64,000 nt of DNA from Streptomyces sedi (GTDB lineage Bacteria; Actinomycetota; Actinomycetes; Streptomycetales; Streptomycetaceae), in the NCBI RefSeq assembly GCF_006335015.1, contig NZ_VDGT01000001.1, positions 1 to 64,000 of the forward strand, read 5' to 3'. The notes under the pieces were generated by a model that was given only the letters and a program-made list of their open reading frames with translations, did not search any database and was not told the origin of the DNA. Positions 22,806 through 34,566 of this stretch are shown here, piece by piece. The position numbers and the translations under genes are program-made. How positions within the stretch are numbered: the stretch's first letter is position 1; every line of letters starts with the position of its first letter.

Positions 22806-24071
22806 ATGGCACGACTGTCCCCACCGGCCCGACCACACCGCGACGATCTGTTGATCGCGCTGGTCGGCCTGGTCACGGGCCTGACCGCCATCGCCTTCGA
22901 TCTGTACGCCTTCCACCCGGAGCAGACCGCCGCCGTCCTGCGTCTGCCGGCCCTGCTGGTGATCTGCGCCGCGGAGGTGCTGCGTCGCGTCATGCCGACG
23001 ACGGCACTCGTCGGCGCGGTCCTCGCCCTGTTCGGCGACGCCCTCTCCGGCGGCTCGCTGCCGGTGCTGGTCATGTTCTCCGACGTGGTCTACGCGGCGG
23101 TGCTCTACGGCCCCGCCCGCTTCGGCCGCTCCTTCGTCTCCGGCACGACGATGTTCAGCGCCGCCGGCACGGTCGCCCTCGTCGTCTGGCTGCGCGAGCC
23201 GGAGGCGCTGATCCTCGGCGCCGGCCTGGTGGGGATCCTGACGGCCCCCGCATGGGCGGGGCTGCTACTGCGCGAGCACCGGGACACGGCGGCGGCGGAG
23301 CGGCTCCGCGCCGAGCAGACGGCGCTTCTCGCCGAGATGGACAGGACACAGGCCGTCGCGTCCGAACGGGCCAGGATGGCCAGGGAGTTGCACGACATCG
23401 TCGCCAACCACCTGTCCGCCATCGCCATCCACTCCACCGCGGCGCTCTCCCTCAACAAGCCGGAGGCCACCGCGCAGGCCCTGACCGTCATCCGGGAGAA
23501 CAGCACGCAGGGCCTCACCGAGATGCGCCGGCTCATCGGCATCCTGCGCGAGGAGGACTCCGAGCAGCGCCACCCCGAGGCCAACCCCACGCTCGACGGC
23601 CTGGACGTGCTGCTGGACCGCGCGGCCAGGGGCGACGCCTCGGGCGAGCTCAGCTTCGTCAGCCGCGACGAACGCGAGGCCGGCCTGTCGCTGCCGGCCC
23701 CCGTCGAGCTGGCCGCCTACCGCATCGTCCAGGAGTCCCTGACCAACGCGGTCAAGCACGCCGCCCCCGGCCAGGTCGAGGTCCACCTCGGCCACCGGTC
23801 CGAGCGGCTGACGGTCACCGTCACCAGCCCCTACCGCACCGACGCCGCCTCCCGCGCCCCCGGCTCCGGCTCCGGCCTGGTGGGGATGGCCGAGCGGGTC
23901 GAGCTGCTGCACGGCAGCTTCGACGCCGGCCCGGTCGCCGAGACCACCGACACCGGCCTCTGGCGGGTCGCCGCCGAGCTTCCCCTCTCCGAAGTCTCCG
24001 AACGCGGCGCGGGCACCGAGCGCGGCGCGGGCGCCGAACGTTCCGAACCCCCCGAAGGACGCTCCTCATGA
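22806..24071 (+). CDS. Sensor histidine kinase, NarL-partner (HisKA_3) type
   Basis: The protein has 421 residues. Four to five membrane helices (about 15-150) precede a coiled linker. The HisKA_3 motif MARELHDIVANHLSAIAIH follows, with phospho-His in ELHD near residue 197, and then an HATPase domain with IVQESLTNAVKHA (N box) and GSGLVGMAERVELL (G box). The C-terminus carries two copies of an ERGAG(T/A)ER unit. No large extracellular domain is present, so it may sense an in-membrane signal, as envelope-stress kinases do. It overlaps its regulator by 4 bases. Confidence 0.87.
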   Translation: MARLSPPARPHRDDLLIALVGLVTGLTAIAFDLYAFHPEQTAAVLRLPALLVICAAEVLRRVMPTTALVGAVLALFGDALSGGSLPVLVMFSDVVYAAVLYGPARFGRSFVSGTTMFSAAGTVALVVWLREPEALILGAGLVGILTAPAWAGLLLREHRDTAAAERLRAEQTALLAEMDRTQAVASERARMARELHDIVANHLSAIAIHSTAALSLNKPEATAQALTVIRENSTQGLTEMRRLIGILREEDSEQRHPEANPTLDGLDVLLDRAARGDASGELSFVSRDEREAGLSLPAPVELAAYRIVQESLTNAVKHAAPGQVEVHLGHRSERLTVTVTSPYRTDAASRAPGSGSGLVGMAERVELLHGSFDAGPVAETTDTGLWRVAAELPLSEVSERGAGTERGAGAERSEPPEGRSS

Positions 24072-24754
24072 CGATCCGGGTGCTGGTCGCCGACGACCAG
24101 GCGGCCGTCCGCCAAGGGCTGGTGCTGATCCTGCGCAGCGTCGACGACATCGAGGTCGTCGGTGAGGCGGCGGACGGCGAGGCGGCGGTCGCGCTCGCCG
24201 CCGAGCTGCGCCCCGACCTGGTGCTGATGGACATCCAGATGCCCCGGCTCGACGGCGTCTCCGCCACCCGCCTGATCGTCGAGCGCCGGCTCGCCGAGGT
24301 GCTGGTGCTGACCACGTTCGACTTCGACGAGTACGTCTTCGGCGCCCTGCGCGCCGGAGCCGGTGGCTTTCTGCTCAAGGACAGCGACACGGACACGTTG
24401 ATCACCGCCGTCCGCACGGTCGCCGCCGGCGAGGGGCTGATCGCCCCGGCGGTGACGCGCCGGCTGATCGCGGAGTTCGCGAGGAACGCGCCGGGACCGC
24501 CGGCGCCCGTCCCCTCCCCCGCCGCCGGTCGGCTGAAGGAGCTGACCCCGCGCGAGCGCCAGGTACTGGCCCAGGTCGGCGCCGGCCTGTCCAACGCGCA
24601 GATCGCCGAACGCCTCTCCATGGCCGAGGCCACGGTGAAGACCCATGTCAGCAGGATGCTCGGCAAGTTGGCCCTGACGAACAGGGTGCAGGCCGCGGTC
24701 CTCGCCCGGGAGCTGGACCTTCAGGACTCCCCTCACCGGGACACCCACCGCTGA
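24068..24754 (+). CDS. Response regulator, NarL/FixJ family
   Basis: The protein has 228 residues. The receiver has D9/D10, phospho-acceptor D55 in LVLMDIQMPRLDG and Lys in FLLKDSD. After a Pro-rich linker comes a LuxR-type helix-turn-helix: LTPRERQVLAQVGAGLSNAQIAERL and ATVKTHVSRMLGKL. The ATG at 24068 overlaps the kinase stop (ATGA). It is the partner of the upstream kinase; targets are unknown. The chitinase gene 243 bases downstream has its own regulated promoter. Confidence 0.9.
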   Translation: MTIRVLVADDQAAVRQGLVLILRSVDDIEVVGEAADGEAAVALAAELRPDLVLMDIQMPRLDGVSATRLIVERRLAEVLVLTTFDFDEYVFGALRAGAGGFLLKDSDTDTLITAVRTVAAGEGLIAPAVTRRLIAEFARNAPGPPAPVPSPAAGRLKELTPRERQVLAQVGAGLSNAQIAERLSMAEATVKTHVSRMLGKLALTNRVQAAVLARELDLQDSPHRDTHR

Positions 24755-24812
24755 CCGCCCTCGGGCCCGCCCCGCGACACCCGCCGCCGCCCCACCGGCC
24801 CCAACCCGCCTT

Positions 24813-24854
24813 TGGTACAGACCTATTGACCCGTGGTCCAGACCACTCTACTCT
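24813..24854 (+). promoter_or_regulatory. Chitinase promoter with 12-bp direct repeats and DasR-like site
   Basis: TTGACC (24826-24831), 17 bases and TACTCT (24849-24854) form a strong -35/-10 pair. It is flanked by two copies of a 12-base element: TGGTACAGACCT (24813-24824) and TGGTCCAGACCA (24834-24845). The second is near-palindromic and fits the DasR-responsive element TGGTCTAGACCA; the pair fits the direct repeats known from Streptomyces chitinase promoters, which mediate chitin induction and glucose repression. Position over the -35 and spacer favours repression by blocking RNA polymerase. Confidence 0.85.
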
Positions 24855-24997
24855 CACGGGCACACGCCGAGCACGCCCTTGAGAGAACCCCGTCAGTCCG
24901 CTGGCGGCCCCACGCCCCCGGAGGTCACTGACCACCGCGTGCTCCCCGTGGAGACGAAGTCACCCCCACCGTCTCTTCTCCGACATCGGGAGTCTCC

Positions 24998-26287
24998 TTG
25001 AGATCATCCAGTACCGTCGAGCACCGCCGGCCGCGCCGGATGCGCCGGCTCATCACCGTTCTTGCCGCCCTCGCGATCCCCGCCGGCGGCCTGGTCGCCC
25101 TCACGTCGACCGCCGGGGCCGACGAGCCGGCCTCCCCCGAGATCGTCGCCTCCGAGCCGACCGCGGCCGGCGACGTCCGCCTCGGGTACTTCACCGAGTG
25201 GGGCGTCTACGACCGGAACTACCACGTCAAGAACATCGTGGACTCCGGCTCCGCCGACCAGATCACCCACATCAACTACGGCTTCGGCAACGTCGTCGGC
25301 GGCGAGTGTACGGTCGGCGACTCCTACGCCGCCTACGACCGCGCCTACACCGCCGAGGAGAGCGTCAGCGGAGAGGCCGACACCTGGGAGGACGGGGCCC
25401 TCCGCGGCAACTTCAACCAGCTGCGGCAGCTCAAGGAGCAGTACCCGGACATCAAGGTGCTGTGGTCCTTCGGCGGCTGGACCTGGTCGGACGGCTTCAC
25501 CGAGGCCATGCAGAACCCCGAGGCGTTCGCCCAGTCCTGCTACGACCTGGTCAACGACCCCCGCTGGGAAGGCGTCTTCGACGGCATCGACCTGGACTGG
25601 GAGTACCCCAACGCCTGCGGTCTGACCTGTGACGAGTCCGGGCCCGAGGTCTTCGGCGACATGATGAGCGCGTTCCGCGGCGCCTTCGGCGACCAGCTCG
25701 TCACCGCGGCGATCACCGCCGACGCCTCCGACGGCGGCAAGATAGCCGCCGCCGACTACGCCTACGGCGCGGAGCACGCGGACTATCTCGCCGTGATGAC
25801 CTACGACTTCTTCGGCGCCTTCGACGCGGACGGTCCCACCGCCCCCCACTCGCCGTTGACCAGCTACGACGGCATCCCGCAGGAGGGCTTCACCAGCGAG
25901 GACGCCATCGCCGCGCTCCAGGCCCAGGGCGTGCCCTCGGAGAAGCTGCTCCTCGGCGTCGGCTTCTACGGCCGCGGCTGGACCGGGGTCTCGGAGGCCG
26001 AGCCGGGCGGCAGCGCCACCGGCCCCGCGCCCGGCAGCTACGAGGACGGCATCGAGGACTACAAGGTGCTCGCCGAGTCCTGCCCCGCCTCCGGCACCGT
26101 CGCCGGCACCGCCTACGCCCACTGCGGCGAGAACTGGTGGAGCTACGACACCCCCGAGACCATCACCGAGAAGATGGCCTGGGCCAACGAGCAGGGTCTG
26201 GGCGGAGCCTTCTTCTGGGAGTTCTCCGGTGACACCTCCGACGGCGCCCTGCTGGACGCCATCGACAGCGGCCTCGGCGCCGCCTGA
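24998..26287 (+). CDS. Secreted GH18 chitinase (no carbohydrate-binding module)
   Basis: The protein has 429 residues. The TTG start at 24998 follows GGGAG at 7 bases. A twin-Arg-containing basic N-region and hydrophobic core (LITVLAALAIPAGGLVAL) precede a probable signal-peptidase cut after about A41. The GH18 TIM barrel then carries SFGG (157-160) and the catalytic DGIDLDWEYP (195-204; acid E202), MTYDFFGAFD and a final W-containing GGAFFWEFSGD. It hydrolyses chitin with retention and substrate assistance. There is no chitin-binding or FnIII module, so it is a catalytic-domain-only enzyme. Control by DasR and the chitinase direct repeats is indicated by the upstream site. Confidence 0.93.
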   Translation: MRSSSTVEHRRPRRMRRLITVLAALAIPAGGLVALTSTAGADEPASPEIVASEPTAAGDVRLGYFTEWGVYDRNYHVKNIVDSGSADQITHINYGFGNVVGGECTVGDSYAAYDRAYTAEESVSGEADTWEDGALRGNFNQLRQLKEQYPDIKVLWSFGGWTWSDGFTEAMQNPEAFAQSCYDLVNDPRWEGVFDGIDLDWEYPNACGLTCDESGPEVFGDMMSAFRGAFGDQLVTAAITADASDGGKIAAADYAYGAEHADYLAVMTYDFFGAFDADGPTAPHSPLTSYDGIPQEGFTSEDAIAALQAQGVPSEKLLLGVGFYGRGWTGVSEAEPGGSATGPAPGSYEDGIEDYKVLAESCPASGTVAGTAYAHCGENWWSYDTPETITEKMAWANEQGLGGAFFWEFSGDTSDGALLDAIDSGLGAA

Positions 26288-26308
26288 CCTCCAGCGGTAG
26301 ACACACCC

Positions 26309-26348
26309 CGGCGGGGTGGCACCGGCTCAGGCCGGCGCCACCCCGCCG
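26309..26348 (+). terminator. Terminator hairpin after chitinase
   Basis: An 18-bp stem (26309-26326 with 26331-26348) with one mismatch and a TCAG loop lies 21 bases past the stop. Confidence 0.7.
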
Positions 26349-26489
26349 TCGCCGTCTCCACGGGACGCCCCGGCACGGAGCGGGGAACGCAGGGAACGGA
26401 CAGCGGCGGCGGACGGCGGCGGACGAGCCCCCGGCGGCGAGCGGGGCGCCCCGAAGCGGGAACACCCCTCGGTCAAAAGCCCCCGAACA

Positions 26490-26516
26490 CGAAAAGAGAC
26501 CCGTCGCGACGGGTCC
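26490..26516 (-). terminator. Terminator of the atp operon/DUF2550 transcript
   Basis: Read on the minus strand, a GACCCGTC/GACGGGTC inverted repeat (26498-26515) is followed by CTCTTTTCG, a T-rich tail that is rare in this genome. It lies about 75 bases after the stop of the DUF2550 gene, the last gene of the minus-strand series. The surrounding 26349-26590 holds no gene. Confidence 0.6.
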
Positions 26517-26590
26517 CGAACCACCGCGCGAGCGGTGACGACGACACACACCAGAGCGGACGGCAACCGCGCGGCAGGGCCGCCGTTCCG

Positions 26591-27037
26591 TCAGGCCACG
26601 TTGACGCGCTGCCCCGGCGGAGCCGCCTCCAGCCACGCCAGGAAGCCGGTCAACGCGTCCTCGCTCATCGCCAGCTCCACGTCGAGTCCGTCCTGCCGAC
26701 AGCTGAGCACCACCGCCCCCGGCAGCAGCGCCAACTCCTCGTCCCCCGCCGGCAGCCGCCGCTCCCGCACCTCGATGCGCTCCCGATGCAGCGCCTGCCG
26801 GGGACGCGGCGCGTAGGAGAAGACGCGGAACCACTCGACCCGGTCCCCGTTGTAGCGGGCGACTCCGTACCGCCAGCCCTTGCCCGGCGAGGTGCCGGAC
26901 GGCGGCGGGGTGAAGCGGGCGCTACAGTCAAAAGTGCCGCCGGAGCGTTGGATCACCCGGCGGCGCAGCCCGAAGGCGAAGAGTCCGATCACCAACAACA
27001 ACAGGATCGCGCCCAACACGGTCAAGGCGAGGACCAT
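26591..27037 (-). CDS. DUF2550 membrane-anchored protein
   Basis: The protein has 148 residues: an N-terminal membrane helix (ALTVLGAILLLLVIGLFAFGL) followed by a basic patch (RRRVIQRSGGTFDCS) and a beta-rich soluble domain (GWRYGVARYNGDRVEWFRVFSYAPRPR). The family is DUF2550, found next to atpC in actinobacteria. The predicted topology is one helix with the domain in the cytoplasm, given the flanking Arg cluster. It starts 68 bases after the atpC stop on the same strand and probably shares its transcript. The function is unknown. Confidence 0.85.
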   Translation of the reverse strand: MVLALTVLGAILLLLVIGLFAFGLRRRVIQRSGGTFDCSARFTPPPSGTSPGKGWRYGVARYNGDRVEWFRVFSYAPRPRQALHRERIEVRERRLPAGDEELALLPGAVVLSCRQDGLDVELAMSEDALTGFLAWLEAAPPGQRVNVA

Positions 27038-27105
27038 CTCGACCGACCTCCTCGCCTCGTGCGTCCGTCCCGGCTCTCACCCGGGCGCGATCGCTCCGTC
27101 TTCTC

Positions 27106-27489
27106 TCAGCGCTCCGCCGCCGCGGCCTGCAACCGGACCGAGGCCCGGCGCTCCGCCTCGGCGTCCTCGTCCGCCTTCGCCTGCTCCAGCGAGCGCTCCG
27201 CCCGCTGGACGTCGATCTCGTCCGCCAGCTCGGCCACCTCGGCGAGCAGCGACAGCTTACCGTCCGTGTAGGACAGGAAGCCTCCGTGGACGGCGACGAC
27301 CACCGTGCCCTCCCCGGTCTCGCCGGTGGTGCGGATGGTCACCGGGCCCGAACGCAACACGCCGAGCACCGGCTGGTGGCCCGGCATGATGCCGATGTCG
27401 CCCACGGTGGTGCGCGCGATCACCAGGCTGGCCTCGCCGGACCAGACCTTGCGGTCGGCGGCGACCAGCTCGACGTGCAGCTCAGCCAC
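27106..27489 (-). CDS. atpC: ATP synthase F1 epsilon subunit
   Basis: The protein has 127 residues. The beta-sandwich N-terminal domain (AELHVELVAADRKVWSGEASLVIARTTVGDIGIMPGHQPVLGVL, seen as continuous strands) is followed by a C-terminal helical hairpin with Arg/Glu-rich ELADEIDVQRAERSLEQAK. Epsilon is part of the rotor stalk and inhibits ATP hydrolysis. The GTG start at 27489 gives the usual MAELHVE. It is separated from atpD by an unusually long 222-base gap containing a perfect hairpin. Confidence 0.95.
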   Translation of the reverse strand: MAELHVELVAADRKVWSGEASLVIARTTVGDIGIMPGHQPVLGVLRSGPVTIRTTGETGEGTVVVAVHGGFLSYTDGKLSLLAEVAELADEIDVQRAERSLEQAKADEDAEAERRASVRLQAAAAER

Positions 27490-27612
27490 GATGGCTCCTG
27501 TTCACCTGGATCTTCACCTGGAATATCCCTGAATGGTCACTGGCTTGGTCTCCGGAGGCCGTCGAGGAGAGTCCCGACGGGCCCCGGTCGAAGAATAGGC
27601 TCCGGCCCCGAA

Positions 27613-27644
27613 CGCCCGTGGGACGGGGGTCCGTCCCACGGGCG
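27613..27644 (-). repeat. Hairpin between atpD and atpC
   Basis: A perfect 14-bp stem (27613-27626 with 27631-27644) with a 4-base loop lies in the 222-base gap between the atpD stop and the atpC start. There is no T run on either strand. It could attenuate read-through or stabilise the upstream atp mRNA, setting the beta:epsilon ratio. Confidence 0.6.
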
Positions 27645-27711
27645 ACCATGTTCGGCCCGGGCGAACGGGCCGCGCCGCGCGGCCGGCGAACCGACGCGCG
27701 GCGCGTCACCG

Positions 27712-30098
<2,387 letters not shown>

Positions 30099-30101
30099 GG
30101 A

Positions 30102-31673
30102 TCAGTCCTCGCCCAGCAGCTTGCCGTCCGCGGTCTCGAACTGCTGCTTGAACTGGAGAACGGCGTTCCGGATGGCCTCGACGGTGTCGTCGGACATCTT
30201 CTGGCCCTCGCGGATGCTGGTCATCAGGTCCTTGCGCTCCCGACCGAGGTGGTCGAGCAGTTCGCGCTCGAAACGGCGGATGTCGCCCACCGGGATGTCG
30301 TCCATCAGGCCGTTGGTGCCGGCCCAGATGGAGACGACCTGGTTCTCGGTGGGGAACGGGCTGTACTGCTCCTGCTTGAGCAGCTCGACCATCCGTCGAC
30401 CGCGCTCCAGCTGGGTCTTGGAGGTGGCGTCCAGGTCGGAACCGAAGGCGGCGAACGCCTCCAGCTCGCGGAACTGGGCCAGGTCCACACGGAGCGAGCC
30501 GGTGATCTGCCGGATCGCCTTGTGCTGCGCGGAGCCACCCACCCGGGAGACCGAGATACCCACGTTCAGCGCCGGCCGCTGGCCCGCGTTGAAGAGGTCG
30601 GACTCCAGGAAGCACTGACCGTCGGTGATCGAGATCACGTTGGTCGGGATGAACGCGGAGACGTCGTTCGCCTTGGTCTCGACGATCGGCAGGCCGGTCA
30701 TCGAGCCGGCGCCCATCTCGTCGGAGAGCTTGGCGCAGCGCTCCAGCAGCCGGGAGTGCAGGTAGAAGACGTCGCCCGGGTACGCCTCACGGCCCGGCGG
30801 GCGGCGCAGCAGCAGGGAGACGGCGCGGTAGGCGTCGGCCTGCTTCGACAGGTCGTCGAAGATGATCAGCACGTGCTTGCCGTCGTACATCCAGTGCTGG
30901 CCGATGGCCGAACCGGTGTACGGCGCGATGTACTTGAAGCCCGCCGGGTCGGAGGCCGGGGCCGCCACGATCGTGGTGTACTCCAGCGCGCCGGCCTCCT
31001 CCAGGGCGCCGCGCACGGACGCGATGGTGGAGCCCTTCTGGCCGACCGCGACATAGACGCAGCGGACCTGCTTCTCCGGGTCACCGGAGCGCCAGTTGTC
31101 GCGCTGGTTGATGATCGTGTCGATGGCCAGCGCGGTCTTGCCGGTCTGCCGGTCGCCGATGATCAGCTGACGCTGACCGCGGCCGATCGGCGTCATGGTG
31201 TCGACCGCCTTGTAGCCGGTCTCCATCGGCTCGTGCACCGACTTGCGCTGCATGACGGAGGGAGCCTGGAGCTCCAGGGCACGCCGCCCCACCGTCTCGA
31301 TCTCGCCCAGCCCGTCGATGGCGTTCCCCAGCGGGTCGACGACCCGGCCGAGGTAGCCGTCGCCGACCCCGACGGAGAGCACCTCGCCGGTGCGGCGCAC
31401 CTGCTGGCCCTCCTCGATGCCGCTGAACTCACCGAGGACGACGACGCCGATCTCGCGCTCCTCAAGGTTGAGGGCGAGACCGAGGGTGCCGTCCTCGAAC
31501 TCCAGCAGCTCGTTCACCATGGCCGAGGGCAGTCCCTCGACCTTCGCGATGCCGTCACCGGCAACGCTGACCGTCCCGACCTCTTCCCGCGAGGCCGCGT
31601 CCGGCGTGTACGACTGGACGAAGTTCTCCAGTGCGTCCCGGATCTCATCCGGCCGGATCGTGAGCTCCGCCAT
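30102..31673 (-). CDS. atpA: ATP synthase F1 alpha subunit
   Basis: The protein has 523 residues. Walker A is GDRQTGKTA (about 172-180), with the alpha-specific RECA fold motifs [12 protein letters not shown] and [16 protein letters not shown] and the ATP-synthase alpha/beta signature [17 protein letters not shown] [13 protein letters not shown]. The Arg-finger region lies in [11 protein letters not shown]. It carries non-catalytic nucleotide sites and completes the catalytic sites of beta. The 100-base gap to atpH holds no gene. Confidence 0.97.
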   Translation of the reverse strand: MAELTIRPDEIRDALENFVQSYTPDAASREEVGTVSVAGDGIAKVEGLPSAMVNELLEFEDGTLGLALNLEEREIGVVVLGEFSGIEEGQQVRRTGEVLSVGVGDGYLGRVVDPLGNAIDGLGEIETVGRRALELQAPSVMQRKSVHEPMETGYKAVDTMTPIGRGQRQLIIGDRQTGKTALAIDTIINQRDNWRSGDPEKQVRCVYVAVGQKGSTIASVRGALEEAGALEYTTIVAAPASDPAGFKYIAPYTGSAIGQHWMYDGKHVLIIFDDLSKQADAYRAVSLLLRRPPGREAYPGDVFYLHSRLLERCAKLSDEMGAGSMTGLPIVETKANDVSAFIPTNVISITDGQCFLESDLFNAGQRPALNVGISVSRVGGSAQHKAIRQITGSLRVDLAQFRELEAFAAFGSDLDATSKTQLERGRRMVELLKQEQYSPFPTENQVVSIWAGTNGLMDDIPVGDIRRFERELLDHLGRERKDLMTSIREGQKMSDDTVEAIRNAVLQFKQQFETADGKLLGED

Positions 31674-31773
31674 CTGGGTTCCCTGCTCTCCTTGTTGGGC
31701 CCGTAAGTTCTTCCGCTACGGCCCAACCCGGGCCGCTGGTCCTGCTTGTTGAGTTGGTGTGCGCGGCGCGCGA

Positions 31774-32598
31774 TCAGCCCGCCATGCGGCGGGTGACCTC
31801 GTCGAGCCGGTCGCTGATCGTGCCGTGGATGACGTCGTCCCCGATCCGCACCGAGATCCCGCCGAGGACCGAGGGGTCCACGTCGAGGTTCAGCTGGACC
31901 TGCCGGCCGTAGATACGGCCGAGGGCGGCGCCCAGACGGTCCCGCTGCGCGTCGCTGAGCGGCACCGCCGAGGTGACCTGGGCGACCGAGCGGTCGCGCC
32001 GGGCCGCGGCCAGCACGCTGAGCGCGTCGAGCCCACTGTCCAGGCTACGTCCCCGCGGATATTCCACGAGGCGGACGACCAGGCGGAGCGTGGCCTCCCG
32101 CGCCCGGCCGCCCAGCAGCCGGCGAACCAGCTCGGTCTGGGCGGCGACGGCACGCTCACCACGGTCCTTGCCGCTGAGCGCGGCGCGCAGCTCGGGCGAG
32201 GTGGCGACGATCCGGCTGAACCGGAAAAGCTCGTCCTCCACCGAGTCCAGGCTGCCGTCCCGCTCGGCGACGATCAGGTCGGCGATGTCGGCCAGCTCCT
32301 CGACCGCGTCCACCAGGTCACGCGAAGCGGACCAGCGGGAGCGGACCATGCCTGAGACCAGGTCGACGGCCTCGCCGCCCACCTGCCCCGACAGCAGCCT
32401 GCCCACAAGCTCCGCCTTGGCCTCGCCGGCCTGCGCCGGGTCGGTCAGCACCCGGCGCAGCGAGACCTCGCGGTCCAGCAGACCGGTGACGGCGGCCAGT
32501 TCGTCGGCCAGCGCGGCGACGTTCACGCCGGTGCTGTCGACCAACGTGTCCAGCCGCTCCCGCGCGGCGTCCAGCGCCTCGCGGCTCGCTCCCATCAT
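31774..32598 (-). CDS. atpH: ATP synthase F1 delta subunit
   Basis: The protein has 274 residues, about 95 longer than E. coli delta, as is usual in high-GC Gram-positive bacteria. The C-terminal OSCP domain (SAVPLSDAQRDRLGAALGRIYGRQVQLNLDVDPSVLGGISVRIGDDV segment) is the best-conserved part; the N-terminal extension is helical. Delta attaches the b-stator to the top of alpha. The ATG pair at 32598/32595 overlaps the atpF stop, so translation is coupled. Confidence 0.93.
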   Translation of the reverse strand: MMGASREALDAARERLDTLVDSTGVNVAALADELAAVTGLLDREVSLRRVLTDPAQAGEAKAELVGRLLSGQVGGEAVDLVSGMVRSRWSASRDLVDAVEELADIADLIVAERDGSLDSVEDELFRFSRIVATSPELRAALSGKDRGERAVAAQTELVRRLLGGRAREATLRLVVRLVEYPRGRSLDSGLDALSVLAAARRDRSVAQVTSAVPLSDAQRDRLGAALGRIYGRQVQLNLDVDPSVLGGISVRIGDDVIHGTISDRLDEVTRRMAG

Positions 32599-33146
32599 CG
32601 GGTGGCCTCGGTTCCCGCCTCGGCCTTGGCCTCCAGCTCGTCGAGGAAGCGGTCGATGGTGCGGCTCTGCCGGGCGTGGTCCTCAAGGGACTCCCCGACC
32701 AGCCGACCCGCCAGCTCCACGGCCAGCTTGCCGACATCCTGGCGAAGCGTCTCGGCCGCCTGCTTGCGGTCGGCCTCGATCTGGGTGTGGCCGGCGGAGA
32801 TGATCTCCTCGCGCTGGCGCTGCCCCTCCTCGCGCATCTCGGCGATGAGCGAGGCGCCCTGCTCCTTGGCCTCCTGACGGAGCCTGGCCGCCTCGTGACG
32901 GGCCTCGGCGAGCTGCTCCTTGTAGCTTTCGAGCGTCTGCCGCGCCTCGGCCTGGGTCGCCTCGGCCTTCTCCATGCCGCCTTCGATGGCTTCCCGCCGC
33001 TCATCAAGCGCCTTGTTGATGGCCGGCACGAGCTTCTTGTAGAAGACGAAGAAGATGATTCCGAAGCAGATCAGCCCGATGACGATCTCAGGCACCACCG
33101 GCACCACAGGGCTCTGCGGTTCCTCCGCGGCCAGTTGCATCAGCAT
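32595..33146 (-). CDS. atpF: ATP synthase Fo b subunit
   Basis: The protein has 183 residues. A single membrane helix (VPEIVIGLICFGIIFFVFYKKLVPAI, about 20-45) is followed by a long charged coiled coil (ALDERREAIEGGMEKAEATQAEARQTLESYKEQ and on), the peripheral stalk. It overlaps atpH by 4 bases; the atpE stop lies 37 bases before its start. Confidence 0.95.
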   Translation of the reverse strand: MLMQLAAEEPQSPVVPVVPEIVIGLICFGIIFFVFYKKLVPAINKALDERREAIEGGMEKAEATQAEARQTLESYKEQLAEARHEAARLRQEAKEQGASLIAEMREEGQRQREEIISAGHTQIEADRKQAAETLRQDVGKLAVELAGRLVGESLEDHARQSRTIDRFLDELEAKAEAGTEATR

Positions 33147-33183
33147 GGTGGACCCTTCCTCGGTAGTGGCTTGAGTGCTTGCG

Positions 33184-33498
<315 letters not shown>

Positions 33499-33530
33499 TC
33501 ACGGGTGACCGGCTCGCCCTGGGGCCTCTC

Positions 33531-34340
33531 TCAGTGCGCCTCTTCGAGGGCCTGGGAGATGTAGGAAGCGGTCAGCACCGTGAAGACGTATGCCTGGAGC
33601 GCCTGGATGAACATCTCGAAGACCGTGAGCATCAGCGTCATGATCAGCGAGGTGGCCGAGTAGAACGTACCGACGACGGTACCCAGGGTGTACCAGGTGC
33701 CGATGATGAAGACCAGCAGCAGCAGGTGTCCCGCGAACATGTTCGCGAAGAGCCGGACGGTCAGCGTCAGCGGCCGGATGAAGATCGCGGAGACGAACTC
33801 GATGGGCGTGAGGATCACGTAGATCCCCTTGGGCAGCCCACTGGGGACGCAGAGGTTGCGAATGCCGCCGACCAGGCCGTTGGTCTTGAACGTCAGGTAC
33901 ATGTAGGTGCACCAGACGATCAGCGCGAGAGCCGCGGGATAGGCGATGATCGAGGTCGCCGGGAACTGGGAGAACGGGATGATCGCCCAGATGTTCATGA
34001 TCCAGACGAAGAAGAACAGCGAGACCAGCATCGGGACGAAGGGTTCGCCCTTCTTGCCCATGGTCTCCTTGGCGATGCCCCGGCGCACGAAGTCGTAGAG
34101 GACCTCGGCGAGCAACTGGAACTTCCCCGGCACGACCTTCGGCTTGGCGAAGGCGGCCCAGAAGAACCCGATGATGATGACGGTGCTCAGGAACACCAGC
34201 GCCATCGGCTTGTTGACCTCGAACGAACCGATGGTGAACAGCGGTTCGAAGATGAACGACCACTCGGACGGTGCGGGGAAGCCACAGTCGTCGAAGAGAT
34301 GGCAGTCGGTCTCGAAGGCGAGCACCTGGTCATTACTCAC
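33531..34340 (-). CDS. atpB: ATP synthase Fo a subunit
   Basis: The protein has 269 residues with five to six membrane helices. The essential Arg lies in PLTLTVRLFANMFAGH (Arg before LFANM), with the IQALQAYVFTVLTASYI segment in the last helix. It forms the proton half-channels against the c ring. The N-terminus (MSNDQVLAFETDCHLFDDCGFPAP) has two Cys that could be exposed outside. It follows atpI after a 226-base gap. Confidence 0.96.
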   Translation of the reverse strand: MSNDQVLAFETDCHLFDDCGFPAPSEWSFIFEPLFTIGSFEVNKPMALVFLSTVIIIGFFWAAFAKPKVVPGKFQLLAEVLYDFVRRGIAKETMGKKGEPFVPMLVSLFFFVWIMNIWAIIPFSQFPATSIIAYPAALALIVWCTYMYLTFKTNGLVGGIRNLCVPSGLPKGIYVILTPIEFVSAIFIRPLTLTVRLFANMFAGHLLLLVFIIGTWYTLGTVVGTFYSATSLIMTLMLTVFEMFIQALQAYVFTVLTASYISQALEEAH

Positions 34341-34566
34341 CGCGAGACTCCCTCGGCGTGACGCATGGATACGGCTACCTCGATGTGTCGGCGTGGCGGC
34401 ATACCACGGAGCGGCACTGGACTAGGTGTGACGGAGGGAAGGCCGGTCCGCGCTCGCGGAGCTGTCCCCGGCACCGCGTGCGCCACCTGTGGGCCGCCCT
34501 CCGGCGACGGACGATAGCAGCACGGAAGGGCGGTGATTATGCAGCCCCCCGGCTCACCGTGGCTGG

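Noticed and set aside
24998..25060. Twin-arginine (Tat) export of the chitinase
   Set aside because: Arg pairs occur in the N-region (RRPRRMRRLIT), but the SRRxFLK consensus is not met. Sec-type export is the simpler reading.
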